This document shows positions 33,247 through 41,464 of a DNA stretch of 64,000 bases, piece after piece. Every line of letters begins with the position of its first letter. Positions within the stretch are counted from its first letter, which is position 1. The notes beneath the pieces were generated by a model, which ran no database searches, was not told the origin of the DNA, and was given only the letters and a program-made list of their open reading frames with translations. Source of the DNA: Chitinophaga agri (GTDB lineage: Bacteria > Bacteroidota > Bacteroidia > Chitinophagales > Chitinophagaceae); assembly GCF_010093065.1 (NCBI RefSeq), contig NZ_CP048113.1:4402001-4466000 (forward strand), written 5' to 3'. The position numbers and the translations under genes were made by a program.

Positions 33247-34197
33247 TCAGAATTTGGCGGTAAATCCGACCCCAATCACCTGCTTCACCTGCAGTCTGGG
33301 TCCCAACACGCCTGTCTTCTCATTAGTGAAAACGCGTACATCGTCATCGTAGATCATATCTAGTGAGACATTCGCAGTAATATATTTATTGACCTGCAGG
33401 TTCAGACTATTTGTCCAGAAAAGGTCGAGATTCTCAGGGTTATGTTTGTAATTGGAATAAAGGTCCATCCTTGTTTTATATGTTATATTCTTTGCAAGGG
33501 GCTTTACCCAGTTCACGGTCAGATACGCACCGATTTCAGTCTTTACATGTTTGCCCGTATCTACCCCAAATGCACCCTGTGACGCCAGCCGGTCATCCAT
33601 GACAATGACATAACGCGCGGTGACAGGAGAAAAGAATACGGAGAGCTGATCACTTGGCTTGTAGTCAAGACCAGGAGAGAGCAGCACATAGGCAGGAGCG
33701 AAGAAACGGGAAACCAGTGAAGGTTTTACAGAGTCTACATTAGAATAAAGATACCCATCTGTAAACTGCGTGCGGACATCTAACAAGGCACTGAGAAAGA
33801 GGTTTTTACCTATTTCATAACCGTACTTTGTGGTCAGTCCGATACGGTCATCACTCTTACGACCACCAAGGCTGGTCGTGTTAACATAACCATAGGCCAG
33901 GTCGAGTACGTTATCCCAGTTATGCTTTCCTTTTTTATAAAAAGCATATGCATTCAGATTAGAAGCTACGGAGAAGGAGAATTTATCACCACCCGCAGCC
34001 CAGTTTGTCAGGCTTCCCTGGTTAATATTCAGATTGAAGATGCCACCTTTCTTCCATAAAGCAGGAACGGTATCAGCGGCGTCTTTCTTGATTCTTCCGC
34101 TGGCTTCTTCCCTGGATGTCTTCATCCAGTCGCTCTGTGCATACAGCGTCTGGAAGCATACCAAAAAACAAATAATAGTCAGGACGGATTTTCTCAT
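33247..34197 (-). CDS. DUF3078 domain-containing putative outer-membrane protein
   Basis: A 316-residue protein with a signal peptide (MRKSVLTIICFLVCFQTLYAQ). Alternating beta-strand sequence covers the rest (GGIFNLNINQGSLTNWAAGGDKFSFSVASNLNAYAFYKKGKHNWDNVLDL), the Bacteroidota DUF3078 pattern, and the C-terminus ends in Phe (GFTAKF) like a beta-barrel. Function unknown; probably an outer-membrane barrel. Not tightly linked to its neighbours. Confidence 0.85.
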   Translation of the reverse strand: MRKSVLTIICFLVCFQTLYAQSDWMKTSREEASGRIKKDAADTVPALWKKGGIFNLNINQGSLTNWAAGGDKFSFSVASNLNAYAFYKKGKHNWDNVLDLAYGYVNTTSLGGRKSDDRIGLTTKYGYEIGKNLFLSALLDVRTQFTDGYLYSNVDSVKPSLVSRFFAPAYVLLSPGLDYKPSDQLSVFFSPVTARYVIVMDDRLASQGAFGVDTGKHVKTEIGAYLTVNWVKPLAKNITYKTRMDLYSNYKHNPENLDLFWTNSLNLQVNKYITANVSLDMIYDDDVRVFTNEKTGVLGPRLQVKQVIGVGFTAKF

Positions 34198-34320
34198 CAG
34201 TGTAAATAATTAATAATGCTATGGATAATAGTGCCGTTATATGGGCGTTACGAACATATCGCGTTATATCAAACGCGGTCGCAAAAATATAAAACCGGGA
34301 GGAAAATTTCGGGGATTGGA

Positions 34321-34355
34321 AAAGAAAAGCCGGACACAGGGGCCCGGTCCGGCTA
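34321..34355 (-). terminator. Terminator of mscL
   Basis: AGCCGGAC (34329-34336) pairs with GTCCGGCT (34348-34355), with a T-rich tract on the minus strand; 11 nt after the mscL stop. Confidence 0.65.
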
Positions 34356-34365
34356 TAAAATCAGC

Positions 34366-34800
34366 TTATTTATTCTTTAATGCATCACGGATCTCCATGA
34401 GCAGTTTTTCCTGTGTAGTTGGCGCTGGTGGTGCTGCTGGTGCGGGTGCTTCTTCCTTCTTCTTACGCATCGTGTTGATAAACTTCACCACCAGGAAGAT
34501 GCAGAACGCGATCAATATAAACTCAATAATTGTCTGTATGAATGCCCCATAAGCAAGTACTGTAACACCCTTTTCCTTCGCTTGGGCGAGCGTTGTCACA
34601 GGCGTGTCGCTGGAGCCAAGCTGAACAAACTTCTCTTTAAAATCAATTTTACCGGTGACCATACCAAGTATAGGCATGAATATATTCTCAACCAGCGAGT
34701 TTACGATCTTCTGAAACGCACCACCGATGATCACACCGACAGCCAGGTCAATAACATTGCCACGGGTAGCAAACTCTTTAAATTCTTTGAAAAAAGACAT
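34366..34800 (-). CDS. mscL: Large-conductance mechanosensitive channel
   Basis: A 144-residue homopentameric inner-membrane channel that opens under hypo-osmotic shock. The first span contains the pore motif GNVIDLAVGVIIGGAFQKIVNSLV (about residues 14-37); the second is at about 80-102 (GAFIQTIIEFILIAFCIFLVVKFI). An Ala/Pro-rich C-terminal linker and the short terminal helix follow. Normal family length. Confidence 0.95.
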   Translation of the reverse strand: MSFFKEFKEFATRGNVIDLAVGVIIGGAFQKIVNSLVENIFMPILGMVTGKIDFKEKFVQLGSSDTPVTTLAQAKEKGVTVLAYGAFIQTIIEFILIAFCIFLVVKFINTMRKKKEEAPAPAAPPAPTTQEKLLMEIRDALKNK

Positions 34801-34879
34801 AACACAACTTTTTAAAGGGTGAAGACAATCAGTCGCTAAGATAGCTATTATAAGTTATAACGTTTAATACACATACATT

Positions 34880-35626
34880 TTACTGTTCCAGGTTAGGATA
34901 CTGCATGCTGAACGAGCGAAGTGTATCCCTCAACGTTTGTGCCACCACGTATTCTTTATACCAGTTCTTATCTGCCGGTACTACAACCCATTTGATGTCA
35001 TTGCATTGTTCAAGTGCATCTTCATACACCTTTCTGTATTCTTTCCAGAGCTTTGCCTCTACTGCGTCACTTTTATTATACTTCCACATCTTTCGTGGAT
35101 CTTCCAGTCTTTCCTGTAGTCTTTTGCTCTGTTCTTCCTGAGAGATATGCAGATAGAATTTAAGGATAGTTGTATTGTTATCTTCAGCGAGCAACCGTTC
35201 AAAATCATTGATGGCGCGCATCCTTTTTTCAGCGGTTTCATCGTCGATCCATTTATGGACACGCTGTATCAGAATGTCTTCATAATGAGAACGGTTAAAC
35301 ACCTGTATCATTCCTCTCGCAGGGGCGTGACGGTGTACACGCCACAGGAAGTCATGCTCTTTCTCTTCATCAGTCGGCGCCTTAAACGATTTCACGTTAA
35401 TACCCTGTGGGTTCATGTTGCCAAGTACTTTCCGGATGAGTCCATCTTTGCCGCTGGCATCCATTCCCTGCAAGATGATCAGAATAGCATGTTGGTGCTC
35501 GGCATACAATAGGTTTTGCAATTCATCCAGCTCCTTCAGGATTTCCTTCGTCATTATTTTGATCGCTTCTTTCTCCATTCCTTCGGGTGGGGTAGTGCTG
35601 ATATCGGATAATCTGATCTTACTCAT
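34880..35626 (-). CDS. Polyphosphate kinase 2 family protein
   Basis: A 248-residue P-loop kinase: Walker A GMDASGKDGLIRKV (about 54-67), then HDFLWRVHRHAPARGMIQVFNRSHYEDILIQRVHKW, the PPK2 signature with the conserved RSHYE, and WVVVPADKNWYKEYVVAQTL near the C-terminus. PPK2 enzymes transfer phosphate between polyphosphate and nucleoside mono- or diphosphates; the class cannot be fixed by eye. Monocistronic between mscL and the divergent DMT exporter. Confidence 0.92.
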   Translation of the reverse strand: MSKIRLSDISTTPPEGMEKEAIKIMTKEILKELDELQNLLYAEHQHAILIILQGMDASGKDGLIRKVLGNMNPQGINVKSFKAPTDEEKEHDFLWRVHRHAPARGMIQVFNRSHYEDILIQRVHKWIDDETAEKRMRAINDFERLLAEDNNTTILKFYLHISQEEQSKRLQERLEDPRKMWKYNKSDAVEAKLWKEYRKVYEDALEQCNDIKWVVVPADKNWYKEYVVAQTLRDTLRSFSMQYPNLEQ

Positions 35627-35747
35627 GCAAAAAGGGTTAGTTGATCTATTTGTAACAAAATATACTCCGAAGTGTTGTCATACAACGAAATTCTACTCAA
35701 CCATGTAGTAAAATATTCGGACCTTGCACGTTTAAAATAGACCTATC

Positions 35748-36617
35748 GTGAACAACCGTGCCATTCACTGGAGCATCTTTATTCTCTTATCTCTGACCTG
35801 GGGCAGCTCATTCATTCTGATGAAAATTGGCCTGGAAGCCCTTTCCCCATATCAGGTGGCCAGCCTTCGACTGTTAAGTGCAGGCATTGCATTATTACCC
35901 TTCTTTTTCAAATTTATCCGTCAGACGCCGCTGAACAAGATACCCATGATCATTCTGTCGGGCATCCTGGGGAACCTTTTACCCGCATATCTTTTCTGTA
36001 TTGCAGAAACACGTATAGACAGTGCACTGGCAGGTATCCTGAACAGCCTTGTACCACTGATGGCGTTACTGGCAGGCTTCTTTCTATTTCGTTCGCCTAT
36101 TGTAAAGAAACAATTACTGGGGATTGGCCTGGGCCTGTTGGGAGTCGTGCTGCTGTTTGCCGTGAAGGGCGTCAATGCCGGTTACTGGTATTACGGCCTG
36201 TGGATCGTAGTGGCCACTATTTGTTATGGATTGAATATAGCCCTGGTACATCATCACCTGAAAGGATACAGTTCATTGCAGCTTGGATCTATTGCGCTGT
36301 TCTTTTGTGCAATGTTTGCCCTGCCGGTACTGATCTTTACCGGCTTTTTCAGTATACTATCCGGGCCTGCCATTCCCTGGAGCGCATTGGGAGCCAGCGT
36401 GACTCTGGGTATATTGGGCAGCGGTATTGCCTCTGTTTTATTCTATATACTGATCAATAAGGCAGGTGCAATGTTTGCCTCTATGGTGACCTATGCACTG
36501 CCGGTAGTTGCCATAGGCTGGGGCTTACTGGCGGGAGAAAAGATCTCCGTTCTTCAGGTATTATGTATGCTGGTGATCCTTGCGAGTGTATATATTGTCA
36601 ATAAAGCAAAACGCTGA
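35748..36617 (+). CDS. EamA/DMT family transporter
   Basis: A 289-residue inner-membrane protein with ten predicted helices and two repeated EamA halves (LSLTWGSSFILMKIGLEALSPYQVASLRLLSAG near the start; LLGVVLLFAVKGVNAGYWYYGLWIVVATICYGLN in the middle). It probably exports metabolites or amino acids. The start codon is GTG. Convergent with frr across a shared terminator. Confidence 0.9.
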   Translation: MNNRAIHWSIFILLSLTWGSSFILMKIGLEALSPYQVASLRLLSAGIALLPFFFKFIRQTPLNKIPMIILSGILGNLLPAYLFCIAETRIDSALAGILNSLVPLMALLAGFFLFRSPIVKKQLLGIGLGLLGVVLLFAVKGVNAGYWYYGLWIVVATICYGLNIALVHHHLKGYSSLQLGSIALFFCAMFALPVLIFTGFFSILSGPAIPWSALGASVTLGILGSGIASVLFYILINKAGAMFASMVTYALPVVAIGWGLLAGEKISVLQVLCMLVILASVYIVNKAKR

Positions 36618-36637
36618 TCCGAAGGACCAGCGTTTTG
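36607..36637. terminator. Bidirectional terminator between DMT exporter and frr
   Basis: CAAAACGCTG (36607-36616) pairs with CAGCGTTTTG (36628-36637), with short T and A tracts inside the stem ends. Confidence 0.7.
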
Positions 36638-36667
36638 TATAACTTCTTATAGTAAGTTTAGTCTTTG

Positions 36668-37231
36668 TTAGATCACCATGATCTCTTTCTCTTTCTGAGC
36701 GGTATGTTTGTCTACCATCTCAATAAATTTGTTGGTCAAACCCTGTACATCTGCTTCCGCATCTTTAGCAGAATCTTCACTCAGACCTTCCTTCTGCAGT
36801 TTCTTGATCGATTCGATCGCATCTCTGCGGATGTTTCTGATAGAAACTTTTGCCTGTTCGCCTTCACCTAATGCACGTTTTACAAATTCTTTCCTTCTTT
36901 CTTCTGTTAATGGCGGCAGGAACAAACGGATGATAATACCATCGTTCTGTGGGTTAATACCGATATTGGAAGCAATGATGGCCCTTTCGATTGGCTGGAG
37001 CATATTCCTTTCCCATGGCTGCACAGTCAGGGTACGGGCATCAGCCACAGTAATGTTGGCTACCTGCGCAAGTGCGGTAGGCGCACCGTAGTAGTCTACC
37101 ATGATGCCGTCGAGTATCTGCGGATTAGCTTTACCGGCCCTGATCTTAGTGAGTTCCTGTTCCAGGTGTCCGATTGCCTTACGCATAGTGGCGGAGGTAT
37201 CTTCTATAATTAACGTTAGATCATCTTGCAT
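36668..37231 (-). CDS. frr: Ribosome recycling factor
   Basis: A 187-residue protein that splits post-termination ribosomes together with EF-G. Typical sequence: KAIGHLEQELTKIRAGKANPQILDGIMVDYYG (about 18-49), LTVQPWERNMLQPIERAIIASNIGINPQNDG, and the C-terminal helix with IRRDAIESIKKLQKEGLSEDSAKDAEADVQ. Full length. Single gene on the minus strand, about 100 nt below the WecA-like gene. Confidence 0.96.
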   Translation of the reverse strand: MQDDLTLIIEDTSATMRKAIGHLEQELTKIRAGKANPQILDGIMVDYYGAPTALAQVANITVADARTLTVQPWERNMLQPIERAIIASNIGINPQNDGIIIRLFLPPLTEERRKEFVKRALGEGEQAKVSIRNIRRDAIESIKKLQKEGLSEDSAKDAEADVQGLTNKFIEMVDKHTAQKEKEIMVI

Positions 37232-37332
37232 AGCAAAAAATAATTAAGTGCCTGCAAACCTACAGGATTTATCTGAATTTGGAAAGTCGGAACAGGGGAG
37301 ATGGTCCCGGTACAAGATAACCGGGCCTGAAA

Positions 37333-38487
37333 TTATTTATCCTGGAGAACACCCTTTGTGCTTACACGCAGGATTTTAGGATGATTTATAGCCGTCTGGG
37401 CTTCACTGGCAGCATCGCTGATTGCGGCAACAGCCATAGCACGCAGCATAGCCTCCCTTCTTTTCTTCATCTGGTAAAGTATACCGGTGAGGAGCAGGGC
37501 AGAACCAAGTATCACGCTTAACAGATAAGCGGAACCAATATTCTGCAGGGCAAAAGCCAGACCGATATAGCCTGCATTGATGCTCACCATTACGATGGTC
37601 GTCTGTCTGTGATTCAAACCGAGCTCCAGCAGGTAGTGGTGGATGTGGTTACGGTCAGCTGAAAAAGGCGACCTTCCATGCATCATACGGATAGCAAAAA
37701 CGCGCAAAGTATCGAAAAGCGGCATCACCAGAATAGCGATAGCCACAATAGGTACGGAGTTTACAGGCAGCTTTCCTGCCGGATTACCAGCTACATCGAT
37801 GAATTTGATCACCAGGATCGCATTCACCAGACCTACCATCAGAGACCCGGTATCACCCATGAAGATGCGGGCAGGAGAAATGTTATAGATCAGGAATGCA
37901 GCAAGTCCACCTGACATTGCAAATCCCATTACAGCATACAACAGCTCACCGGTATACAGGAAATAGGTACCCATTACACCGGATACCAGCATACCAATAC
38001 TGCCCGCCAGGCCGTCAATACCGTCTATCAGGTTGAAGGCGTTAATGATCACCAGGAATGTAAAGTAAGTAAGCAGCAGGCTGATATATGGAGGCAGGGC
38101 TTCTATTCCCAATATGCCATACATACTATTGATCTGCAAATTACCGAGGTATATAACTGCGAAAGAAGCCATTAACTGGCCAATAAGTTTCTTTAAGGGG
38201 GAAAGTCCAACAATGTCATCCTTCATGCCAACCATGAAAATAACAATAAACGCAGCGACCATGTACTGAAATGGGGAATCGGCAAAAGCAGGTACGCACA
38301 CTGCAGATGCCATCACAAATCCTGAAAAAAAACCGATACCTCCTAAAGTTGGTATGCGTGCTTTGTGTGATTTCCGTTCGTCCGGTTCGTCATAAAGATG
38401 CTTCAATTCTGCAACCCTTATTAACACAGGTATCGCAAAATAGGTTATAACAAAACTCAGGACAGTCGCAATTAAAACATTCTCCAT
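37333..38487 (-). CDS. WecA/MraY-family polyprenyl-phosphate glycosyl-1-phosphate transferase
   Basis: A 384-residue polytopic membrane enzyme with about eleven helices. Catalytic acidic motifs: MVGMKDDIVGLSPLKKL, FNLIDGIDGLAGSIG and FMGDTGSLMVG, plus the HGRSPFSADRNHIHHYLLELG histidine loop typical of WecA-type enzymes. It transfers a sugar-1-phosphate to undecaprenyl phosphate, starting O-antigen, teichoic-like or capsule synthesis. The WecA branch is favoured over MraY because of the histidine loop; the sugar is not proven. Confidence 0.9.
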   Translation of the reverse strand: MENVLIATVLSFVITYFAIPVLIRVAELKHLYDEPDERKSHKARIPTLGGIGFFSGFVMASAVCVPAFADSPFQYMVAAFIVIFMVGMKDDIVGLSPLKKLIGQLMASFAVIYLGNLQINSMYGILGIEALPPYISLLLTYFTFLVIINAFNLIDGIDGLAGSIGMLVSGVMGTYFLYTGELLYAVMGFAMSGGLAAFLIYNISPARIFMGDTGSLMVGLVNAILVIKFIDVAGNPAGKLPVNSVPIVAIAILVMPLFDTLRVFAIRMMHGRSPFSADRNHIHHYLLELGLNHRQTTIVMVSINAGYIGLAFALQNIGSAYLLSVILGSALLLTGILYQMKKRREAMLRAMAVAAISDAASEAQTAINHPKILRVSTKGVLQDK

Positions 38488-38509
38488 GTTGGGAGGGGCT
38501 TGATTCCTG

Positions 38510-38543
38510 CAAAGATATTAATTCCAACCAAATGTGTATCAAA
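38510..38543 (-). promoter_or_regulatory. Promoter candidate of the WecA-like gene
   Basis: On the minus strand TATCTTTG (38510-38517) matches TAnnTTTG, and TTTG (38540-38543) lies 22 nt upstream as a -33 element, slightly long spacing. Confidence 0.4.
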
Positions 38544-38663
38544 AAAACTGGAAATTAAAAAGAATTGAGCCTTAATCACTAAAAACCTTTAGCTTAGAGA
38601 CTAAATATGCCAGATTCTATCTAAATTCTATTAATTTAGCAATCTCAAAAATTTGCAATTATC

Positions 38664-39500
38664 ATGCCTCAGTTGAAAGACATAGCAACTCAAATAAGAC
38701 GGGATATAGTTCGTATGGTGCATGGCTGCCAAAGCGGCCATCCAGGCGGTTCTTTAGGATGTGCAGATTTCTTTACCGCCCTTTATTTTAAGGTGATGCA
38801 GCATAAGCCGCAGCCTTTTGAAATGGACGGTTTAGATCAGGACCTGTTTTTCCTTTCCAACGGGCACATTTCTCCAGTATTCTACAGCACTTTAGCCCAT
38901 GCAGGCTATTTTGACAAAGCAGAACTGGCCACTTTCCGTAAACTCAATTCCCGCCTCCAGGGTCACCCTACTACACACGAACACCTTCCAGGTATACGGG
39001 TAGCTTCAGGTTCCCTAGGCCAGGGTATGAGTGTGGCTATCGGTGCTGCACTCTCCAAGAAATTAAATAATGACGATCGTCTGGTATTCTCCCTCCATGG
39101 TGATGGAGAGCTGGAAGAAGGTCAGAACTGGGAAGCGATCATGTTCGCTCCTCACCATAAAGTGGATAATCTGATCGTAACAGTTGACTGGAACGGCCAG
39201 CAGATCGACGGTACCGTTGAGGATGTAGCAGGTCTGGGTGATCTGGAACCTAAGTTTGCTGCTTTCGGTTGGAAAGTACTGCACATGAATGGTAATGACA
39301 TGGATGAAGTAGTGGCGACACTGGAAAAGGCAGTTAGCCTGACCGGTCAGGGCCAGCCTATCGTTATCCTGATGAAGACAGTAATGGGTCAGGGTGTTGA
39401 CTTCATGGAAGGTCACCACGAATGGCACGGTATAGCTCCAAGTGATGAGCAACTGGCCAAAGCACTGGCACAGTTACCAGAAACACTGGGTGACTACTAG
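38664..39500 (+). CDS. Transketolase, N-terminal (ThDP-binding) subunit
   Basis: A 278-residue protein equal to the first half of transketolase: GHPGGSLGCADFFTALYF, LSNGHISPVFYSTLAHAGYFD, VASGSLGQGMSVAIGAALSKKL, and the ThDP GDG...N motif (SLHGDGELEEGQNWEAIMFA ... TVDWNGQQIDG). It needs a separate C-terminal subunit (pyrimidine-binding half), usually the next gene. Here the next 200 nt are non-coding and the following gene is convergent, so the partner is not in this window. Confidence 0.92.
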   Translation: MPQLKDIATQIRRDIVRMVHGCQSGHPGGSLGCADFFTALYFKVMQHKPQPFEMDGLDQDLFFLSNGHISPVFYSTLAHAGYFDKAELATFRKLNSRLQGHPTTHEHLPGIRVASGSLGQGMSVAIGAALSKKLNNDDRLVFSLHGDGELEEGQNWEAIMFAPHHKVDNLIVTVDWNGQQIDGTVEDVAGLGDLEPKFAAFGWKVLHMNGNDMDEVVATLEKAVSLTGQGQPIVILMKTVMGQGVDFMEGHHEWHGIAPSDEQLAKALAQLPETLGDY

Positions 39501-39581
39501 TCCGTTAAGAATCTGGCAACAATACATAAAAAAGGACCTGGTGTGGTAGTAACAATACCACCGCTGGTGACTAACATACTG

Positions 39582-39622
39582 AACCAGGCTGTTCCTGATA
39601 GTGAATAGCCTGGTTTATTATT
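39582..39622 (+). terminator. Terminator of the transketolase subunit gene
   Basis: AACCAGGCT (39582-39590) pairs with AGCCTGGTT (39607-39615), followed by TATTATTT. Confidence 0.65.
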
Positions 39623-39637
39623 TCGCTATTACCTCAA

Positions 39638-39664
39638 TAAAAAAGCCTCCGGATACGGAGGCCT
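39638..39664 (-). terminator. Terminator of the rbfA-permease unit
   Basis: GCCTCCG (39645-39651) pairs with CGGAGGC (39656-39662), followed on the minus strand by six T. It sits 38 nt after the permease stop. Confidence 0.8.
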
Positions 39665-39701
39665 GTAATAAATTATAACTGACTTCTAGGAACAATATGT
39701 A

Positions 39702-40931
39702 TCAGGTCGCTTTTAACTCAATAGCCTGACGGCCAGCCCTTCTCGCCGGATACCAACTCGCGGCTCCTGCGATGACAATGATAGTCACACTTACCAGCAG
39801 AAAATCGGAAACATGCATGCTGACAGGATATGCATTTACCAGGAAAGAATCCTCCTCCAGCTTGATCAACCCAAAATGCTGCTGTAAAACACAGAACAGA
39901 ATACTGATCCCGAAGCCAATGAGCGTACCTATTCCGGCAATGATCATCCCTTCTGCGAGGAAGATACGTGTGATCAGCTGCGGACGCGCACCCATCGCCT
40001 TCAGAATGGTGATATCCTTCTGCTTTTCCATTACCAGCATATAGAGGCAGCCGATCATATTGAACGCTGCGATCACCAGGATAAAACTCATAATCACATA
40101 TACAGCCCACTTCTCCGTTTGCATAATAGCATATAGCGCCTGGTTCTGCTCATAGCGGGTTTCGATAGTAAACCTGTCTCCCAGCAATTCCTTTAATCTT
40201 CGTTTCAGCACATTGTCATCCAGTCCGGATACACCCTTTACTTCCAGGGCAGACATCTCATGTTCATTCATGCCCAGCAGTCCGCGCATGAACGCAATAT
40301 TGGTCAGCACGTACTTGCTGTTAAACTCCTGCTGGATATTGAAAGACCCTGCAGGATACAATATGCCACTACCCAGCGCGTCTTCAGGCGTCGTCACACT
40401 GGTGACATTCCTGCGCGGCAGGTATACACTCAGTGGTGTCAGATCTCTTTCAATGTCTACTCCCAGTGCCATGGCCAGCTCTATACCAAGTATCGCCGAG
40501 TAACCGTCATTTTCACTGCCAGTATTAAACTTACCCTGCTCCATACTTTTATCTACAGCAGCAACTTTGTTATAGTTACTGTCCACGCCTTTCAGAATAG
40601 CGATGGTCTGATCTCCCTGCCCGTACCGTAATACAGCTTTCTCTTCCACAACCTCTGTAATATAGGCAACGCCCTTTACCCCCGAGATCTGCTTTAGCTG
40701 ATCTGGAGAGAGTGTGATACTTTTGCCGCTAACCGCACTGATTTTGACAGAGGGATAGAAAGTAGAATATAGAGATTTTACCAGTCCTTCAAATCCGTTG
40801 AAAACGCTGAGAATAACAATCAGCGCGCCTGCACCCACCGCAATTGCCGAAACACTTACCCAGGCGATGATATTGATGGCATTGGTACTTTTTTTAGCCC
40901 TGAAATAACGGGATGCGAACTGCCAGATCAA
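39702..40931 (-). CDS. LolC/LolE-family ABC transporter permease (FtsX-like)
   Basis: A 409-residue protein with one N-terminal span (about 17-45, IAWVSVSAIAVGAGALIVILSVFNGF), a large periplasmic domain (about 46-265), and three C-terminal helices containing the FtsX/MacB motif (QKDITILKAMGARPQLITRIFLAEG). Family members extract lipoproteins for transport to the outer membrane. The ATPase partner is not adjacent. It follows rbfA by 12 nt and shares its operon, an arrangement seen in other Bacteroidota. Confidence 0.9.
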   Translation of the reverse strand: MIWQFASRYFRAKKSTNAINIIAWVSVSAIAVGAGALIVILSVFNGFEGLVKSLYSTFYPSVKISAVSGKSITLSPDQLKQISGVKGVAYITEVVEEKAVLRYGQGDQTIAILKGVDSNYNKVAAVDKSMEQGKFNTGSENDGYSAILGIELAMALGVDIERDLTPLSVYLPRRNVTSVTTPEDALGSGILYPAGSFNIQQEFNSKYVLTNIAFMRGLLGMNEHEMSALEVKGVSGLDDNVLKRRLKELLGDRFTIETRYEQNQALYAIMQTEKWAVYVIMSFILVIAAFNMIGCLYMLVMEKQKDITILKAMGARPQLITRIFLAEGMIIAGIGTLIGFGISILFCVLQQHFGLIKLEEDSFLVNAYPVSMHVSDFLLVSVTIIVIAGAASWYPARRAGRQAIELKAT

Positions 40932-40943
40932 TGTTAAGCTGTT

Positions 40944-41321
40944 TTATTTATTGTTTTCCCTCTCTGCGTCGTCTTCCTTGATCTTTTTGAACAGTTCGTC
41001 CATTTTGAAGATATACTCCAGGGTATCGTCCAGGAACAGGGTGAGTTCGGGTATGCGACGTAACTGTTTGCCTACGCGGTTGCCCAGATCCTTCTTAATT
41101 TCACCCATTCTTTCCTTGATACGGTTCACCATTTCATGGTTATCAGCTATCTTGAACATGCTCAGGTATACCCTGGCCTCGAGCAGGTCGGGAGTAACTT
41201 TTACGGAAGAGATGGAGATCATTCCCCCATCTACCACGTTAAATCCCATCCGCTGAAATATTTCACTCAGTTCTTTTTGTAACAGCTGTCCTATTTGTTT
41301 CTGTCTTTTGCTTTCCTGCAT
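40944..41321 (-). CDS. rbfA: 30S ribosome-binding factor A
   Basis: A 125-residue KH-type protein needed for 16S rRNA maturation. MQESKRQKQIGQLLQKELSEIFQRMG opens the fold, VKVTPDLLEARVYLSMF is the central strand region and RIPELTLFLDDTLEYIFKMDELFKKI is the typical end. First gene of a two-gene operon with the permease. Confidence 0.94.
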   Translation of the reverse strand: MQESKRQKQIGQLLQKELSEIFQRMGFNVVDGGMISISSVKVTPDLLEARVYLSMFKIADNHEMVNRIKERMGEIKKDLGNRVGKQLRRIPELTLFLDDTLEYIFKMDELFKKIKEDDAERENNK

Positions 41322-41464
41322 AATGTTTAAAGATTTGAGATTGTATTAACTTGCATCCTTAATTCAATCTTCTCCGGCAAAGATAAGGAAACAGGCATGT
41401 GCTGACAGATATAAATCGGTTCCTGCCCCGGAAAAGCGAAACAGATAAGATAAATAATCGTAAG

